This document shows, in pieces, positions 32,401-41,679 of a stretch of 51,369 nt of DNA. The number at the start of each line of letters is the position of its first letter. Position 1 is the first letter of the stretch. Below the pieces are notes generated by a model. It had not been told where the DNA came from and ran no database searches. It worked only from the letters and a program-made list of their open reading frames with translations. A program made the position numbers and the translations under genes. The stretch comes from Clostridiales bacterium (GTDB lineage Bacteria > Bacillota > Clostridia > Christensenellales > Aristaeellaceae), in contig SFJH01000019.1 of assembly GCA_004555155.1 (NCBI GenBank), positions 1 through 51,369 on the forward strand, given 5' to 3'.

Positions 32401-33726
32401 ATGTATTCCCTGCGCAACCATCGTTCGGGGCTGTACTTCGTGCTGCCCGTCATGCTGGAAAGCCTGGTGAGCACCGGCGCGGGACTGATCTTTTCCTGGC
32501 TCATCGGCGGCATCAGCGGCAGCGCCCTGACCACCATCACGCTGGGCAATCAGGTGATCAATCTGATCACAGCGGCGGCAACGATGCTGGTCACCGGATC
32601 GGGCATCCTCTGCGCGCGGCTGCTGGGCGCGGACGACCGGCTGGAGGCTTCGCGGATCGTGGAGCAGACGCTGTTCCTGTCCGTCGTCTCGGGAAGCGCG
32701 ATCACTGCGCTGTGTCTGGTCTTCGCCAATCCGCTGATGGCGCTGCTCATGCCCAACGCCGAAGCCGCCGTGCTGTCGGAGGGCATCGCCTATTTCCGCG
32801 TGCTGATCCTCTCGCTGCCCGCCGCGATGCTGATCAATTCCGTCAGCAGCATGCTGCGCTCCTCCGGCGACGGCCGCTCGCCGATGCTCGTCACCCTCGC
32901 GCTCTGCGGGCTGCAGCTGGCCTTCTCGTGGCTGTTCCTGCGGCGCATGGGCATGGATGTGATGGGCGCGGGACTTGTTTTCCTGCTGTGCCGCCTCTGC
33001 GCCGCGGCGCTGGGGCTGTTCATTCTGCTGCGCAGCCATCGCTATCATCTGAATCTTCGCCGCGCGTTCCGGCCGGACGTCTCCGCCTTCCGGCGAATCC
33101 TGCGCGTCGGCATTCCCACGTCCATCGAAGCGATCTTCGTGCAGACCGGCTATCTGGTCGCCAGTTCGATGCTCATCGGCCTGGGAACCTTTGAGGCCGC
33201 GGTTTACAACGTGGCCAACACGCTGTATACCTTTGCCGCGCTGCCTCAGGGCATCTGCTCGGCCGTCGCCACTTCGATCATCGGCCGCCTGATCGGCGCG
33301 GCAGATTACCGCAGGGCACGGCGCAGCGGCTGGACGATCTGGGCGGTGGGCATGACGGCCTCGCTGGTGCTGAGCGGGCTTCTGGTGATCTTCCGCAGCA
33401 GCCTGACGCCGATCTACTCGGCGGATTCCGCCGTACAGCACGCCGCAGCCGCGGCGATGGGCGTCGTGTTCGCCATGTGCATTCCCGCCATCTCGCTGAA
33501 TACCCTCGATCCCCAGCTGCGCGTGGGCGGCGATGTGAAATACGTGATGTACGTCACCATCGTCGCCGTGTGGATCATCCGCCTGCCCGCCACCTGGCTG
33601 TTCTGCTACCACTGGCGCATGGGCGCGCAGGGCGCGCTGTGGGCGAACACGCTCAGCCTCGCTTTCCGCATGGTGCTCAACATGGCGCGGTTTGTCCGGG
33701 GAAAATACCTCTATATGCGCGTCTGA
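32401..33726 (+). CDS. MATE family efflux transporter
   Basis: 441 aa, 12 hydrophobic segments, the MATE length. Repeat halves begin LPVMLESLVSTGAGLIFSWLIGGISG and GIPTSIEAIFVQTGYLVASSMLIGLG, and each holds the small-residue motifs of this sodium- or proton-driven drug/metabolite exporter family. The substrate cannot be told. It is a single-gene unit with its own promoter. The start at 32401 lies 7 bases after AGAAGAGG. It sits within a 5-kb stretch that separates trmD from rplS. Confidence 0.9.
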   Translation: MYSLRNHRSGLYFVLPVMLESLVSTGAGLIFSWLIGGISGSALTTITLGNQVINLITAAATMLVTGSGILCARLLGADDRLEASRIVEQTLFLSVVSGSAITALCLVFANPLMALLMPNAEAAVLSEGIAYFRVLILSLPAAMLINSVSSMLRSSGDGRSPMLVTLALCGLQLAFSWLFLRRMGMDVMGAGLVFLLCRLCAAALGLFILLRSHRYHLNLRRAFRPDVSAFRRILRVGIPTSIEAIFVQTGYLVASSMLIGLGTFEAAVYNVANTLYTFAALPQGICSAVATSIIGRLIGAADYRRARRSGWTIWAVGMTASLVLSGLLVIFRSSLTPIYSADSAVQHAAAAAMGVVFAMCIPAISLNTLDPQLRVGGDVKYVMYVTIVAVWIIRLPATWLFCYHWRMGAQGALWANTLSLAFRMVLNMARFVRGKYLYMRV

Positions 33727-33762
33727 ATCCCGCAAAAACTCCGAAGGTTTAACAAAAAAGTC

Positions 33763-33791
33763 TTGAAGTCGCTCCCCCGGCATGTTATAAT
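33763..33791 (+). promoter_or_regulatory. Predicted promoter of rplS
   Basis: TTGAAG at 33763-33768, 17-base spacer, TATAAT at 33786-33791. Confidence 0.8.
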
Positions 33792-33799
33792 AATCAAGT

Positions 33800-33860
33800 T
33801 GAATTTGGACGGTCCTCTGCCACAAGCTGGTTATGAACGTCCCTGTGAGGAAGGAGAACT
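33800..33860 (+). ncRNA. Candidate L19 5' leader
   Basis: The 70-base leader of rplS can close GGACG (33807-33811) with CGTCC (33838-33842) around an inner region, just before the GAGGAAGGAG ribosome site. Ribosomal protein L19 leaders with autoregulation are known in Firmicutes; I cannot confirm the match without a covariance model. Confidence 0.35.
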
Positions 33861-33866
33861 ATCCCA

Positions 33867-34208
33867 ATGAATGAGATCATCCGTTCCATCGAGAGCGCCC
33901 AGCTCAAGGACAACATCCCCGAGTTCCGCGTCGGCGACACCGTCCGCGTTCAGGTGAAGGTTGTCGAAGGTTCCCGCGAGCGTCTGCAGGCCTTTGAAGG
34001 CGTGGTCATCGCCCGCCGCAACGGCTCTGTCCGCGAGACGTTCACCGTTCGCCGCACTTCCTACGGCATCGGCGTGGAGCGCACGTTCCCGCTGCACAGC
34101 CCCCGTGTGGACAGCATCACCGTTGTCCGTCGCGGTAAGGTTCGCCGCGCGAAGCTGTACTATCTGCGTGAGCGCAGCGGCAAGGCAGCGAAGGTCAAGG
34201 AAGCATAA
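33867..34208 (+). CDS. rplS: 50S ribosomal protein L19
   Basis: 113 aa, complete. EFRVGDTVRVQVKVVEGSRERLQAFEGVVIAR and SYGIGVERTFPLHSPRVDSI are the L19 signature. It lies at the 30S-50S interface. AGGAAGGAG precedes the ATG. In many Firmicutes it directly follows trmD; here about 5 kb lies between them. A good terminator follows before rbgA. Confidence 0.97.
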   Translation: MNEIIRSIESAQLKDNIPEFRVGDTVRVQVKVVEGSRERLQAFEGVVIARRNGSVRETFTVRRTSYGIGVERTFPLHSPRVDSITVVRRGKVRRAKLYYLRERSGKAAKVKEA

Positions 34209-34221
34209 TTTCCGACCGGAA

Positions 34222-34254
34222 ATGGGCTATCGCATCATGCGACAGCCCATTTTT
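34222..34254 (+). terminator. Terminator after rplS
   Basis: A 13-bp stem with one mismatch (34222-34234 with 34238-34250), loop TCA, then T5. Confidence 0.85.
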
Positions 34255-34296
34255 CATCATCATCCCGTTTTCATCATCCCGAAAGGAGAGACCGCC

Positions 34297-35157
34297 ATGC
34301 CGCAGATCAACTGGTATCCCGGGCACATGGCCCGATCCCGGCGGCTTTTGCAGGATCAGCTGCGCGCCGTGGACGCGGTGATCGAGCTGTGCGACGCCCG
34401 CGCGCCGCTGGCCACCCGCAACCCCGATCTGGAGCGACTGACCCGGGACAAGGCCCGCATCCTGATTCTGAACAAGGCCGACCTGGCCGACGACAACGAC
34501 ACCGCCCGGTGGCTGGAGCACTTCCGCCGCCAGGGGCTGACCGCCCTGCGCTTCAATTCCAACGGCGGCAAGGTTCGGGACATCCTCGCCCGCATCGACC
34601 AGGCCACGAAACCCGCGCGGGATCGCTACGCCGCCCGCGGCGTGAAAAAGAGCATCCGCACGATGGTCATCGGCATCCCCAACGTGGGCAAGTCGACGTT
34701 CATCAACCGCCTGTACGGCGGCAGCATCGTCAAGGCCGCCGACCGTCCCGGCGTCACGCGCTCGAACCAGTGGGTCAAGCTGGGGCCCTATCTGGAAATC
34801 CTGGACACGCCCGGCATGCTTCCTCCCCGCATGGACGATCAGGACGGCGCGAAGCTGCTGGCCTATCTGGGCTCCATCCGCGATCAGATCATGGACACGG
34901 AGGAGCTGGCCAGCGGTCTTCTGAGCCTGCTCTATGCGATCAACCCCGCCGCCACCAGCGCGCGCTTCAAGCTGTCCATGGACGTGGATCCGGATCCCTC
35001 GGAGCTGATGGAAGCTGCCTGCCGCGGCCGCGGCTGGCTGCTGTCCGGCGCACGCTACGATCTCGACCGCGCCTCCGCGCTGATCCTCGACGAGTTCCGC
35101 GCCGGCAAGGTCGGCAAGATCACCCTTCAGCGGGCGGAGCCAGCGTCCGATCGCTGA
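34297..35157 (+). CDS. rbgA: Ribosome biogenesis GTPase RbgA/YlqF
   Basis: 286 aa circularly permuted GTPase that matures the 50S subunit. The G motifs come in permuted order: NKAD (G4) first, then GIPNVGKST (G1), a PGVTR switch (G2) and DTPG (G3). The N-terminus INWYPGHMARSRR and the C-terminal helical domain are typical. GAAAGGAGAG precedes the ATG. It sits in the conserved order rplS-rbgA-rnhB-yraN. Confidence 0.95.
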   Translation: MPQINWYPGHMARSRRLLQDQLRAVDAVIELCDARAPLATRNPDLERLTRDKARILILNKADLADDNDTARWLEHFRRQGLTALRFNSNGGKVRDILARIDQATKPARDRYAARGVKKSIRTMVIGIPNVGKSTFINRLYGGSIVKAADRPGVTRSNQWVKLGPYLEILDTPGMLPPRMDDQDGAKLLAYLGSIRDQIMDTEELASGLLSLLYAINPAATSARFKLSMDVDPDPSELMEAACRGRGWLLSGARYDLDRASALILDEFRAGKVGKITLQRAEPASDR

Positions 35158-35230
35158 CGCGCAGCGTCCCCTTCCATCCGCAGCCAAACCCGGCTGCAGA
35201 CCTTTGAACAGATTGACGGGAGAGATTTTC

Positions 35231-35881
35231 ATGCAGACTGAAAAGCCAAAGCGCACCCGCGAAAAGCCCGAGGAGAAGCTGCTGCGCCTGACGCAGATCG
35301 AGGTTCCGCTGTGGGAACGCGGGCTTTCCATCGCGGGCATCGACGAGGTGGGCCGGGGGCCGCTGGCGGGGCCGGTGGTCACGGCGTGCGTGTCCATTCC
35401 CCGGGATCGGCTGGTCTTGGGCGTGGACGACTCCAAGAAGCTGTCCGAGAAGAAGCGCGAAAGCCTCTATCAGCCCCTCCTAGACGCGGCGGACTACGCC
35501 GAGACCTGCTTTCTGCCGCCGCAGGTGATCGACGAAATCAACATCCTCAACGCCACGCGCCGCGCGATGGAGACCTGTGCGGCGGGCTTTCGCGGCGTAT
35601 TTCTGGTGGACGCGCTGGAGGGGCTCAAGCTTCCCGGCGAAATCCATCCGATCATCCACGGCGACGCGCTGAGCTACATGATCGGCGCGGCGTCCATCGT
35701 GGCCAAGGTGGCCCGTGACCGCTACATGATCGAGCTGGACGCGAAGTACCCCACGTACGGCTTTGCACGGAACAAGGGCTACGGCACCGCCGAGCACATC
35801 GCCGCGCTGAAGAAGTACGGCCCCTGTCCCGAGCACCGCATGACCTTCATCAAGAAGTTTGTGGAGGGCGCACATGAATAA
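35231..35881 (+). CDS. rnhB: Ribonuclease HII
   Basis: 216 aa. Cleaves RNA in RNA-DNA hybrids and at single ribonucleotides in DNA. Catalytic motifs are IDEVGRGPLAGPVV (Asp-Glu), GVDDSKKLSEKKRE and FLVDAL (Asp), then the ASIVAKVARDRYM helix. The ATG at 35231 follows GGGAGAG; an upstream ATG at 35204 adds nine residues. It overlaps yraN by 8 bases. Confidence 0.95.
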   Translation: MQTEKPKRTREKPEEKLLRLTQIEVPLWERGLSIAGIDEVGRGPLAGPVVTACVSIPRDRLVLGVDDSKKLSEKKRESLYQPLLDAADYAETCFLPPQVIDEINILNATRRAMETCAAGFRGVFLVDALEGLKLPGEIHPIIHGDALSYMIGAASIVAKVARDRYMIELDAKYPTYGFARNKGYGTAEHIAALKKYGPCPEHRMTFIKKFVEGAHE

Positions 35882-36236
35882 GCGAGACTCCGGCGCAACG
35901 GGCGAAAGCGCCGCCTGCGAGGCGCTGATGCGCGCAGGGCTGACCATTCTGGCGCGCAACTATCGCCGTTCCACCGGCGAGATCGACATCATCGCCCGCG
36001 AGGGCCGCACCCTTGCGTTCGTCGAGGTAAAGAAGCGCTCGTCGCTGCGCTTCGGGCGGCCGGCCGAGGCGGTGAATCGCGCCAAGCAGCTGCACATTCT
36101 CCGCACAGCCATGCTCTATCTGGCCGAGCACGGCCTGGACGACGTGCCAGTGCGGTTCGACGTGGTGGAAGTGCTGCCCAACGGCGTGCGGCATCTGCGC
36201 AGCGCCTTCGATGCAACAGACATGCAGGAATACTGA
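35874..36236 (+). CDS. yraN: YraN family endonuclease-like protein (UPF0102)
   Basis: 120 aa, complete. The restriction-like fold shows in GESAACEALMRAGLTILARNYR, GEIDIIAREGRTLAFVEVKKR (the D...ExK acidic site) and AVNRAKQLHI. Function is not settled; it is nearly always encoded near rnhB and comM. GGAGGG precedes the ATG inside the end of rnhB. Confidence 0.93.
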   Translation: MNKRDSGATGESAACEALMRAGLTILARNYRRSTGEIDIIAREGRTLAFVEVKKRSSLRFGRPAEAVNRAKQLHILRTAMLYLAEHGLDDVPVRFDVVEVLPNGVRHLRSAFDATDMQEY

Positions 36237-36273
36237 TCCGGCCGGACGTTCATCCCGCCGGATCCGTTTTTTT
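36235..36273 (+). terminator. Terminator after yraN
   Basis: An 8-bp stem (36235-36242 with 36257-36264) followed by CG and seven T residues. The stem begins within the yraN stop codon. Confidence 0.75.
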
Positions 36274-36373
36274 GCTGCAAAAAAAGTCCCGGTTTTGCCG
36301 CTGACCAATGAAGGAATTTCCGTTTGCGGCATGGAAAAGATATAGATTGAACAAAAACTCAAGGAGAGCTTCC

Positions 36374-39300
36374 ATGCGTAAGTTTTTCTGCGTGCTTATT
36401 TCGATTCTGATGCTTTCATCCGCCCTCGCAGCCCTCGCGGAGGAGAATCTGCTGGTCAACGGAGATTTTTCCGAAACCGACGGCTTCAATCCCTCCGGCT
36501 GGAGCCGGGAGATGTGGTTTACCGACGAAGGCGTCAGCGCGCTCAGCATCGAGACAGACGGCTATGAAGGCAGCTGCATCTCCGTCAGCAACTTCGGCCT
36601 GAACGACGCACGCTTTGCGCAGACCGTATCCGTGGAGCCGGACACGCTCTATCGCATCTCCTGCCTGTGCAGGGCCGAGGGCATCGGCGACAGCGGCATC
36701 GGCGCAACCATCTCTGTCAAGGATACCTTCTGCTATTCCGACGAGCTGACCGACACCGACGGCGAATGGCTGCCGCTGGAGCTGTACGGCCGCACCGGCC
36801 CGGAACAGACCGAACTGACGGTGTTCGCGCGCGTGGGCGGATACAGCAACGAAAACACCGGCGCCGCCTGGTTCGACAACTTCGAGATGATCCGGCTGGA
36901 CGCCGCGCCGGATGACGCGATCGTCTGGGACTTCACGCCCGCCACGCAGAAATCCTCCGACGGCTTCGCCGATGCGGAGGCGGATGAGATCGTGCCCGAG
37001 CGCAACACGGAGATGTATGTGCTGCTGACCTGCATCTACATGCTGGCCGTGCTGGCCGTTGCGCGCAAGCACCGCCGCAGTCCGGGGCGGGATACGCGCT
37101 TCTATGGACGCTGCTTCGCCGGCATGCTGGCCGGCGCGCTGGCGCTGCGCCTGGTTCTGGCGGCGAGGATTCCCGGCTATAACACCGATATCAACTGCTT
37201 CACCAGCTGGTCGCTGCACATGACCAGGGTCGGCCCCCTGAATTTCTACAATTCAGGCGTGTGGTGCGACTATCCGCCGCTGTATATGTGGATGCTTGCG
37301 CCCATCGGCCTGATCCAGTCCCTGTTCGGGCTGGACCTGCGCTCCGGCGCGCAGCTGGTCGTGCTGAAGCTGTGGCCGATCCTCTTCGATCTGGCGGCGG
37401 CCTGGCTGATCTGGAACAGGGCGAAGCCGAAGCTGGGCGCGCGTGCGGCGCTGCTGATGTCGGCGTTCTTCGCCTTCAATCCCGCCGTATTCACCGATTC
37501 CGCGGCCTGGGGGCAGATCGATTCCGTCTTCACGCTGCTCGTCGCCGTCTGCGCGCTGGAGGCCTCGGACGAACGCTATATCCCCTCTCTGGCCTGCTTC
37601 GCGCTGGCGGTGCTGGTCAAGCCGCAGGCGCTGCTGTTTGCGCCGCTGGGCCTGTTTGCCATCATCGCCGACCACGTCCGAACGCGCAGAAATCCGATTC
37701 GGGCGCTGATCGGCATGGCCGCGGCGCTGGGCATCCTCTATCTGGTGGGACTGGTCTCCTGCGCCCGGACCATCGATCTCTCCGAAGGACTGCTCTCCGC
37801 GCTGATTGCCCCGGTGCAATGGCTGAGCTCCCTCTACAGCGGCACCATGCAGGGCTACGAGCGCGTGACCATCAATGCGCTGAACCTGTACTATCTGTTC
37901 GGGCTCAACTGGGCGGAGACCGCCGCGCATCCCAACGTCACGCTCTTTGCCTGGATCTGCTTTGCGCTGAGCTACGTCTATTGCATGGCGCTGTGCGCAG
38001 TTTCGAAAAACCGCCGCCATCTGCCGCTGCTGGGCGGCACGCTGATCGTGCTGATCTGCACCTTCGGCCCGATGATTCACGAGCGCTATATCTACCCCGC
38101 CATTCTGCTGCTGGCGCTGGGATACCTCTATGCGCGGGACAAGCGCATCCTGATCTCCCTGACCGTGCTGTCGGCCTCGCTGTTCCTGAACGAGGTGCTG
38201 GTGCTGCAGGGCGGCATGACCGCGGCGAACTACGGCCATCTTCAGGCCAGCGAGGACTGGCTGAACGGCATGGTCTCCGCGCTGAACGTGCTCAACGCGC
38301 TGTTCCTGGGCTGGACGGCGCTGGACGTCTGCGCGCTAGGACATGCATATCCGCTGGTCGGCTGCGCGGAGGAATCCGAAGCGCCGGGCATGCGCGAGCT
38401 GTTCGGCAAGCGCGATTACCGCCTGCGCCTGAACCGCATCGACGCACTGCTGATGGCGGCGGTGACGCTGGTCTACGCCGCAGCCGCATTCACCAATCTC
38501 GGCGCCACGAAGGCGCCCCAGACCACCTGGACCTCCGGCGCAGCGGGCGAGCAGGCGGTATTCGATCTGGGCGAGACCCGCCGCTTCCGCATGACCTATT
38601 ACGGCAACATCTGCAACAGCAATTTCACCGTGGAGCTGTCCAACGACGGCGAAAGCTGGACCGAGCCCTATTGCGCCAAGTACAATCAGGGCGAGATCTT
38701 CCGCTGGCTGTGGTATGTGCCGCTGGAAAGCGATGGAAAAACCACCATCTATGATGCTACCACGCCCACCGACGATGGCAGCGCCTATGTGGCGTTTGCA
38801 GGCTACGAGGGCGAGAGCTATCCCTTCCAGACCGCGCGCTATGTGCGCATCACCGCCGCCGCGCCCGGTCTGAAGCTCTCCGAGGTGGGGTTCCTGGACG
38901 AGGACGGCCATCCGTATCCCATCGCGTCCGTCGAACAGTTCGGCGATTTCGCCGTCAGCGACGCGTCGCTGCTGGCCGACGAGCAGGATACGATCCCCGA
39001 TCACCCCAGCTACTACAATTCCACCTACTTCGACGAGATCTACCACGCCCGCACGGCCTACGAGCATCTGCACGGGCTGTCCACCTACGAATGGACGCAC
39101 CCGCCGCTGGGCAAGGTGCTGATGATGGTGGGCATTCAGATCTTCGGCATGACGCCCTTCGGCTGGCGATTCATGGGCGCGCTGGTGGGCGTGCTGATGC
39201 TGCCGCTGATGTATCTGCTGGTGAAGCAGCTGACGAAGAGCACGAAGCTGTCCTTCATTGCGATGTTCCTGCTCAGCGTGGACGCGATGCACTTCACCCA

Positions 39301-40312
39301 GACCCGCATTGCCACCATCGATTCCTATTCGGTGTTCTGGATCATGATGATGTATCTGTTCATGTTCCGGTTCTGCCAGATGCCCTGGCACTCCGTCAAG
39401 GAGTTCAACAAATCGCTGGTTCCGCTGGGGCTCTGCGGCGTCACGATGGGCGTCGCCTGGGCCACGAAGTGGATCGGCCTGTACGCTTCGGCCGGACTGG
39501 CGGTGCTGTTCTTCTGGTCGCTGTACCGCCGCTGGCGCGAATACCGCTGTGCGCGCGCCTGTACAGCGAAGAACGCATCCAGTTCCGCGCTGTGCGAAGC
39601 GGTCTGCAAAACCTTCTGGACGAACGCAGTCTGCAGCATTGCGTTCTGCCTGATCTTCTTTGTCGCGATCCCGGTGCTGATCTACTATTTTTCCTATTAC
39701 TGGCATCTTCAGAGCGAAGGCGTCTCCTGGATTGGCGACATGTTCAGCCTGCAGCGCGTGCAGAGCGTGATCGACCTGCAGAAGCGAATGTTCAACTATC
39801 ACGCGGGTTTGGGCGGCGATACCCACTATTTCCGCTCGCCGTGGTATCAGTGGCCGATCATTTGGTGGCCCATGTGGTATTATTCCGGCACGCCGTATAT
39901 GCCCGCGGGCGTGATCTCCTCGATCTCCTGCATGGGCAATCCGGCGGTCTGGTGGTTTGGCCTGATCGCGCTGATCTTCGTGATCGTGCGCATGTGCCTG
40001 GTGCGCCGCGCGCCGCGGAGCTACGCGATGGTCGTGATCGGATTTGCGTCGCAGTTCCTGCCCTGGGTCATCGTGCCGCGCTCCACGTTCATCTACCACT
40101 ATTTCGCCAGCGTGCCCTTTATCATCATCGCCAGCGTGCTGATGCTGAAATGGATCCGGTCGAAATCTGTGCTGGCCTTCCGGATCACCGCTGCGACGCT
40201 GCTGATCGCCGCGCTGCTGCTGTTCATCGCATTCTACCCGCTGGAATCCGGCCTCCCCGTCGCCCGCTGGTACGCGAATTACCTGCGCTGGTTCCGCTGG
40301 TACAACTTCTGA
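36374..40312 (+). CDS. Giant membrane protein with two GT-C glycosyltransferase modules and two carbohydrate-binding-like domains
   Basis: 1312 aa. Order: signal peptide (1-21); a CBM4/9-like domain (ENLLVNGDFSETDGF..., about 23-190); a membrane helix; a first GT-C module of about 10 membrane helices (NTDINCFTSW acidic loop, FTDSAAWGQIDSVFTLL); a soluble domain resembling F5/8 type C (VFDLGETRRFRMTYYG ... RYVRITAAAPGLKLSEVGF); then a PMT-like GT39 module (STYFDEIYHARTAYEH, THPPLGKVL). PMT-type enzymes move mannose or other sugars from a lipid carrier to protein or glycan. AAGGAGAG fixes the start. Its size suggests a self-contained glycosylation machine; the substrate is unknown. Confidence 0.85.
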   Translation: MRKFFCVLISILMLSSALAALAEENLLVNGDFSETDGFNPSGWSREMWFTDEGVSALSIETDGYEGSCISVSNFGLNDARFAQTVSVEPDTLYRISCLCRAEGIGDSGIGATISVKDTFCYSDELTDTDGEWLPLELYGRTGPEQTELTVFARVGGYSNENTGAAWFDNFEMIRLDAAPDDAIVWDFTPATQKSSDGFADAEADEIVPERNTEMYVLLTCIYMLAVLAVARKHRRSPGRDTRFYGRCFAGMLAGALALRLVLAARIPGYNTDINCFTSWSLHMTRVGPLNFYNSGVWCDYPPLYMWMLAPIGLIQSLFGLDLRSGAQLVVLKLWPILFDLAAAWLIWNRAKPKLGARAALLMSAFFAFNPAVFTDSAAWGQIDSVFTLLVAVCALEASDERYIPSLACFALAVLVKPQALLFAPLGLFAIIADHVRTRRNPIRALIGMAAALGILYLVGLVSCARTIDLSEGLLSALIAPVQWLSSLYSGTMQGYERVTINALNLYYLFGLNWAETAAHPNVTLFAWICFALSYVYCMALCAVSKNRRHLPLLGGTLIVLICTFGPMIHERYIYPAILLLALGYLYARDKRILISLTVLSASLFLNEVLVLQGGMTAANYGHLQASEDWLNGMVSALNVLNALFLGWTALDVCALGHAYPLVGCAEESEAPGMRELFGKRDYRLRLNRIDALLMAAVTLVYAAAAFTNLGATKAPQTTWTSGAAGEQAVFDLGETRRFRMTYYGNICNSNFTVELSNDGESWTEPYCAKYNQGEIFRWLWYVPLESDGKTTIYDATTPTDDGSAYVAFAGYEGESYPFQTARYVRITAAAPGLKLSEVGFLDEDGHPYPIASVEQFGDFAVSDASLLADEQDTIPDHPSYYNSTYFDEIYHARTAYEHLHGLSTYEWTHPPLGKVLMMVGIQIFGMTPFGWRFMGALVGVLMLPLMYLLVKQLTKSTKLSFIAMFLLSVDAMHFTQTRIATIDSYSVFWIMMMYLFMFRFCQMPWHSVKEFNKSLVPLGLCGVTMGVAWATKWIGLYASAGLAVLFFWSLYRRWREYRCARACTAKNASSSALCEAVCKTFWTNAVCSIAFCLIFFVAIPVLIYYFSYYWHLQSEGVSWIGDMFSLQRVQSVIDLQKRMFNYHAGLGGDTHYFRSPWYQWPIIWWPMWYYSGTPYMPAGVISSISCMGNPAVWWFGLIALIFVIVRMCLVRRAPRSYAMVVIGFASQFLPWVIVPRSTFIYHYFASVPFIIIASVLMLKWIRSKSVLAFRITAATLLIAALLLFIAFYPLESGLPVARWYANYLRWFRWYNF

Positions 40313-40346
40313 GCGCGCAGCTGCGGGGGCTGCACGCTCCTCCGAC

Positions 40347-40377
40347 CGGCTTTGGGCCGGACAACGTCCCAAAGCCG
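40347..40377 (+). terminator. Terminator after the glycosyltransferase gene
   Basis: A 10-bp perfect stem (40347-40356 with 40368-40377), 11-base loop, weak T tail (CCGTTTC). Confidence 0.65.
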
Positions 40378-40503
40378 CCGTTTCATTCTTCAATCGTTCC
40401 TCTTCCCGATCCGGCAGGGCGCGGGGCCCGGAATGACCGGCCTGCGCCTGCCTGACCCACGAAAAACGTTCTCAAGTCATTGCAAAAGATGGAGGGAGCC
40501 TGA

Positions 40504-41409
40504 ATGCTGTCAAGCGTGCTCAGCTGCGGCTTGTCTGGGATTGACGGATTCGCCGTCACGGTGGAGGTCAATCTGGCCAACGGCATGCCGATGTTCGATA
40601 TCGTCGGCCTGCCGGACGCTTCTGTGAAGGAATCCCGCGAGCGCGTGCGCGCTGCGGCAAAAAACTGCGGCTATGGATTTCCCGCCGCGCGGCTGACGGT
40701 CAATCTCGCGCCCGCCGATCTCAAAAAGGAAGGCCCTGCCTTTGATCTGCCCATCGCGCTGGGCATGCTGTGCTGCTGCGGCGTGATTGCGCCGGAGGCG
40801 CTGACCGGCGTCTGCGTATTCGGAGAGCTGTCGCTGGACGGCTCCGTGCGCCCGGTGCGCGGCGCGCTGCCGATGGTGATCTCCTCCATGGAGCGCGGCG
40901 TGCGGCGCATCATGCTTCCGGCCCAGAACCTCAACGAAGTGCGCTGCATTGAGGGCGCGGAGCTCTTCCCGGTGGAGAGCCTGACCGCCGCCGTGCGCCA
41001 CTTCACCGGCCAGCTGCCCATCGCGCCGCCGAAGCCCGTCTCCTACGCCGCGCTGATGGGCCAGCGGGAGACGCTGGAGGATTTCAGGCACGTCAAGGGG
41101 CAGTCCAGCGCCAAGCGCGCGCTGGAGATCGCCGCGGCGGGCGGACATAATGTGCTGATGATCGGCCCGCCGGGCTCCGGCAAGACGCTGATGGCCCGCT
41201 GCATGCCCTCCATTCTTCCGGACATGACCTTTGCCGAGGCGCTGGAATCCACGCGGATTCACTCCGTGGCCGGATGCGTGCCGCCCAGCGGACTGCTCAC
41301 CGAGCGGCCGTTCCGATCGCCCCATCACACCGCGTCCCATGCATCGCTGGTGGGCGGCGGCGTCAACGCCCTGCCGGGCGAAATCAGCAAGGCCCACAAC
41401 GGCCTCTAA
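40504..41409 (+). pseudogene. comM: ComM/YifB Mg-chelatase-like AAA+ ATPase, 3' half missing
   Basis: 301 aa are left of about 505. The N-terminal domain (LSGIDGFAVTVEVNLANGMP, IVGLPDASVKESRERVRAA) and the start of the ATPase domain with Walker A (MIGPPGSGKTLMAR) and SPHHTASHASLVGGG are intact. The frame ends at GEISKAHNGL where relatives continue GVLFLDEL (Walker B). Loss of Walker B, sensors and arginine finger means no ATPase activity. The break coincides with a sharp fall in GC. ComM helps branch migration during natural transformation and is a known insertion site of genomic islands in other bacteria. The ribosome site GGAGGGA is intact. Confidence 0.92.
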
Positions 41410-41430
41410 CTCAATTAAGTATCGAGCTGT

Positions 41431-41476
41431 GAATAGGCTTCTTGAACAATATTGGAGCCTATTCCGGCTCTTTTTT
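41431..41476 (+). terminator. Overlapping hairpins ending in T6 (attenuator-like)
   Basis: GAATAGGCT (41431-41439) pairs perfectly with AGCCTATTC (41456-41464); alternatively GAGCC (41455-41459) pairs with GGCTC (41466-41470) followed by six T. The two structures exclude each other, as in transcription attenuators. The loop holds CTTGAACAATATTG, seen again near 45910. Confidence 0.6.
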
Positions 41477-41650
41477 GTCTAAAACTTACTATTTGTGCAT
41501 CGGCTTGTGCATTTTGGCGGTGTGCCAGAATCGCTAATGATGCGCATATTACTCATTCTTACCCCACCTCTGAAACATCAAAGTTATCATCTGATACTAT
41601 TTGGGGAAATTGTCAAAATAGCGAATTAACACCGAAATCTTCAAATGTCC

Positions 41651-41679
41651 TTTACTGTCATGCCGCAAAAGAGTATAAT
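41651..41679 (+). promoter_or_regulatory. Predicted promoter of the R-M gene
   Basis: TTTACT at 41651-41656, 17-base spacer, perfect TATAAT at 41674-41679; GGAGGA at 41736-41741 precedes the ATG. Confidence 0.8.

Noticed and set aside
33800..33860. A metabolite riboswitch before rplS
   Set aside because: The leader is short and closes only one helix; a ribosomal-protein leader is the more sensible reading.
41466..41486. GGCTCTTTTTTG as a left end of the ISL3 element
   Set aside because: Only the first seven bases agree with the right end at 47939-47962; it is better explained as the stem and T tail of a terminator.
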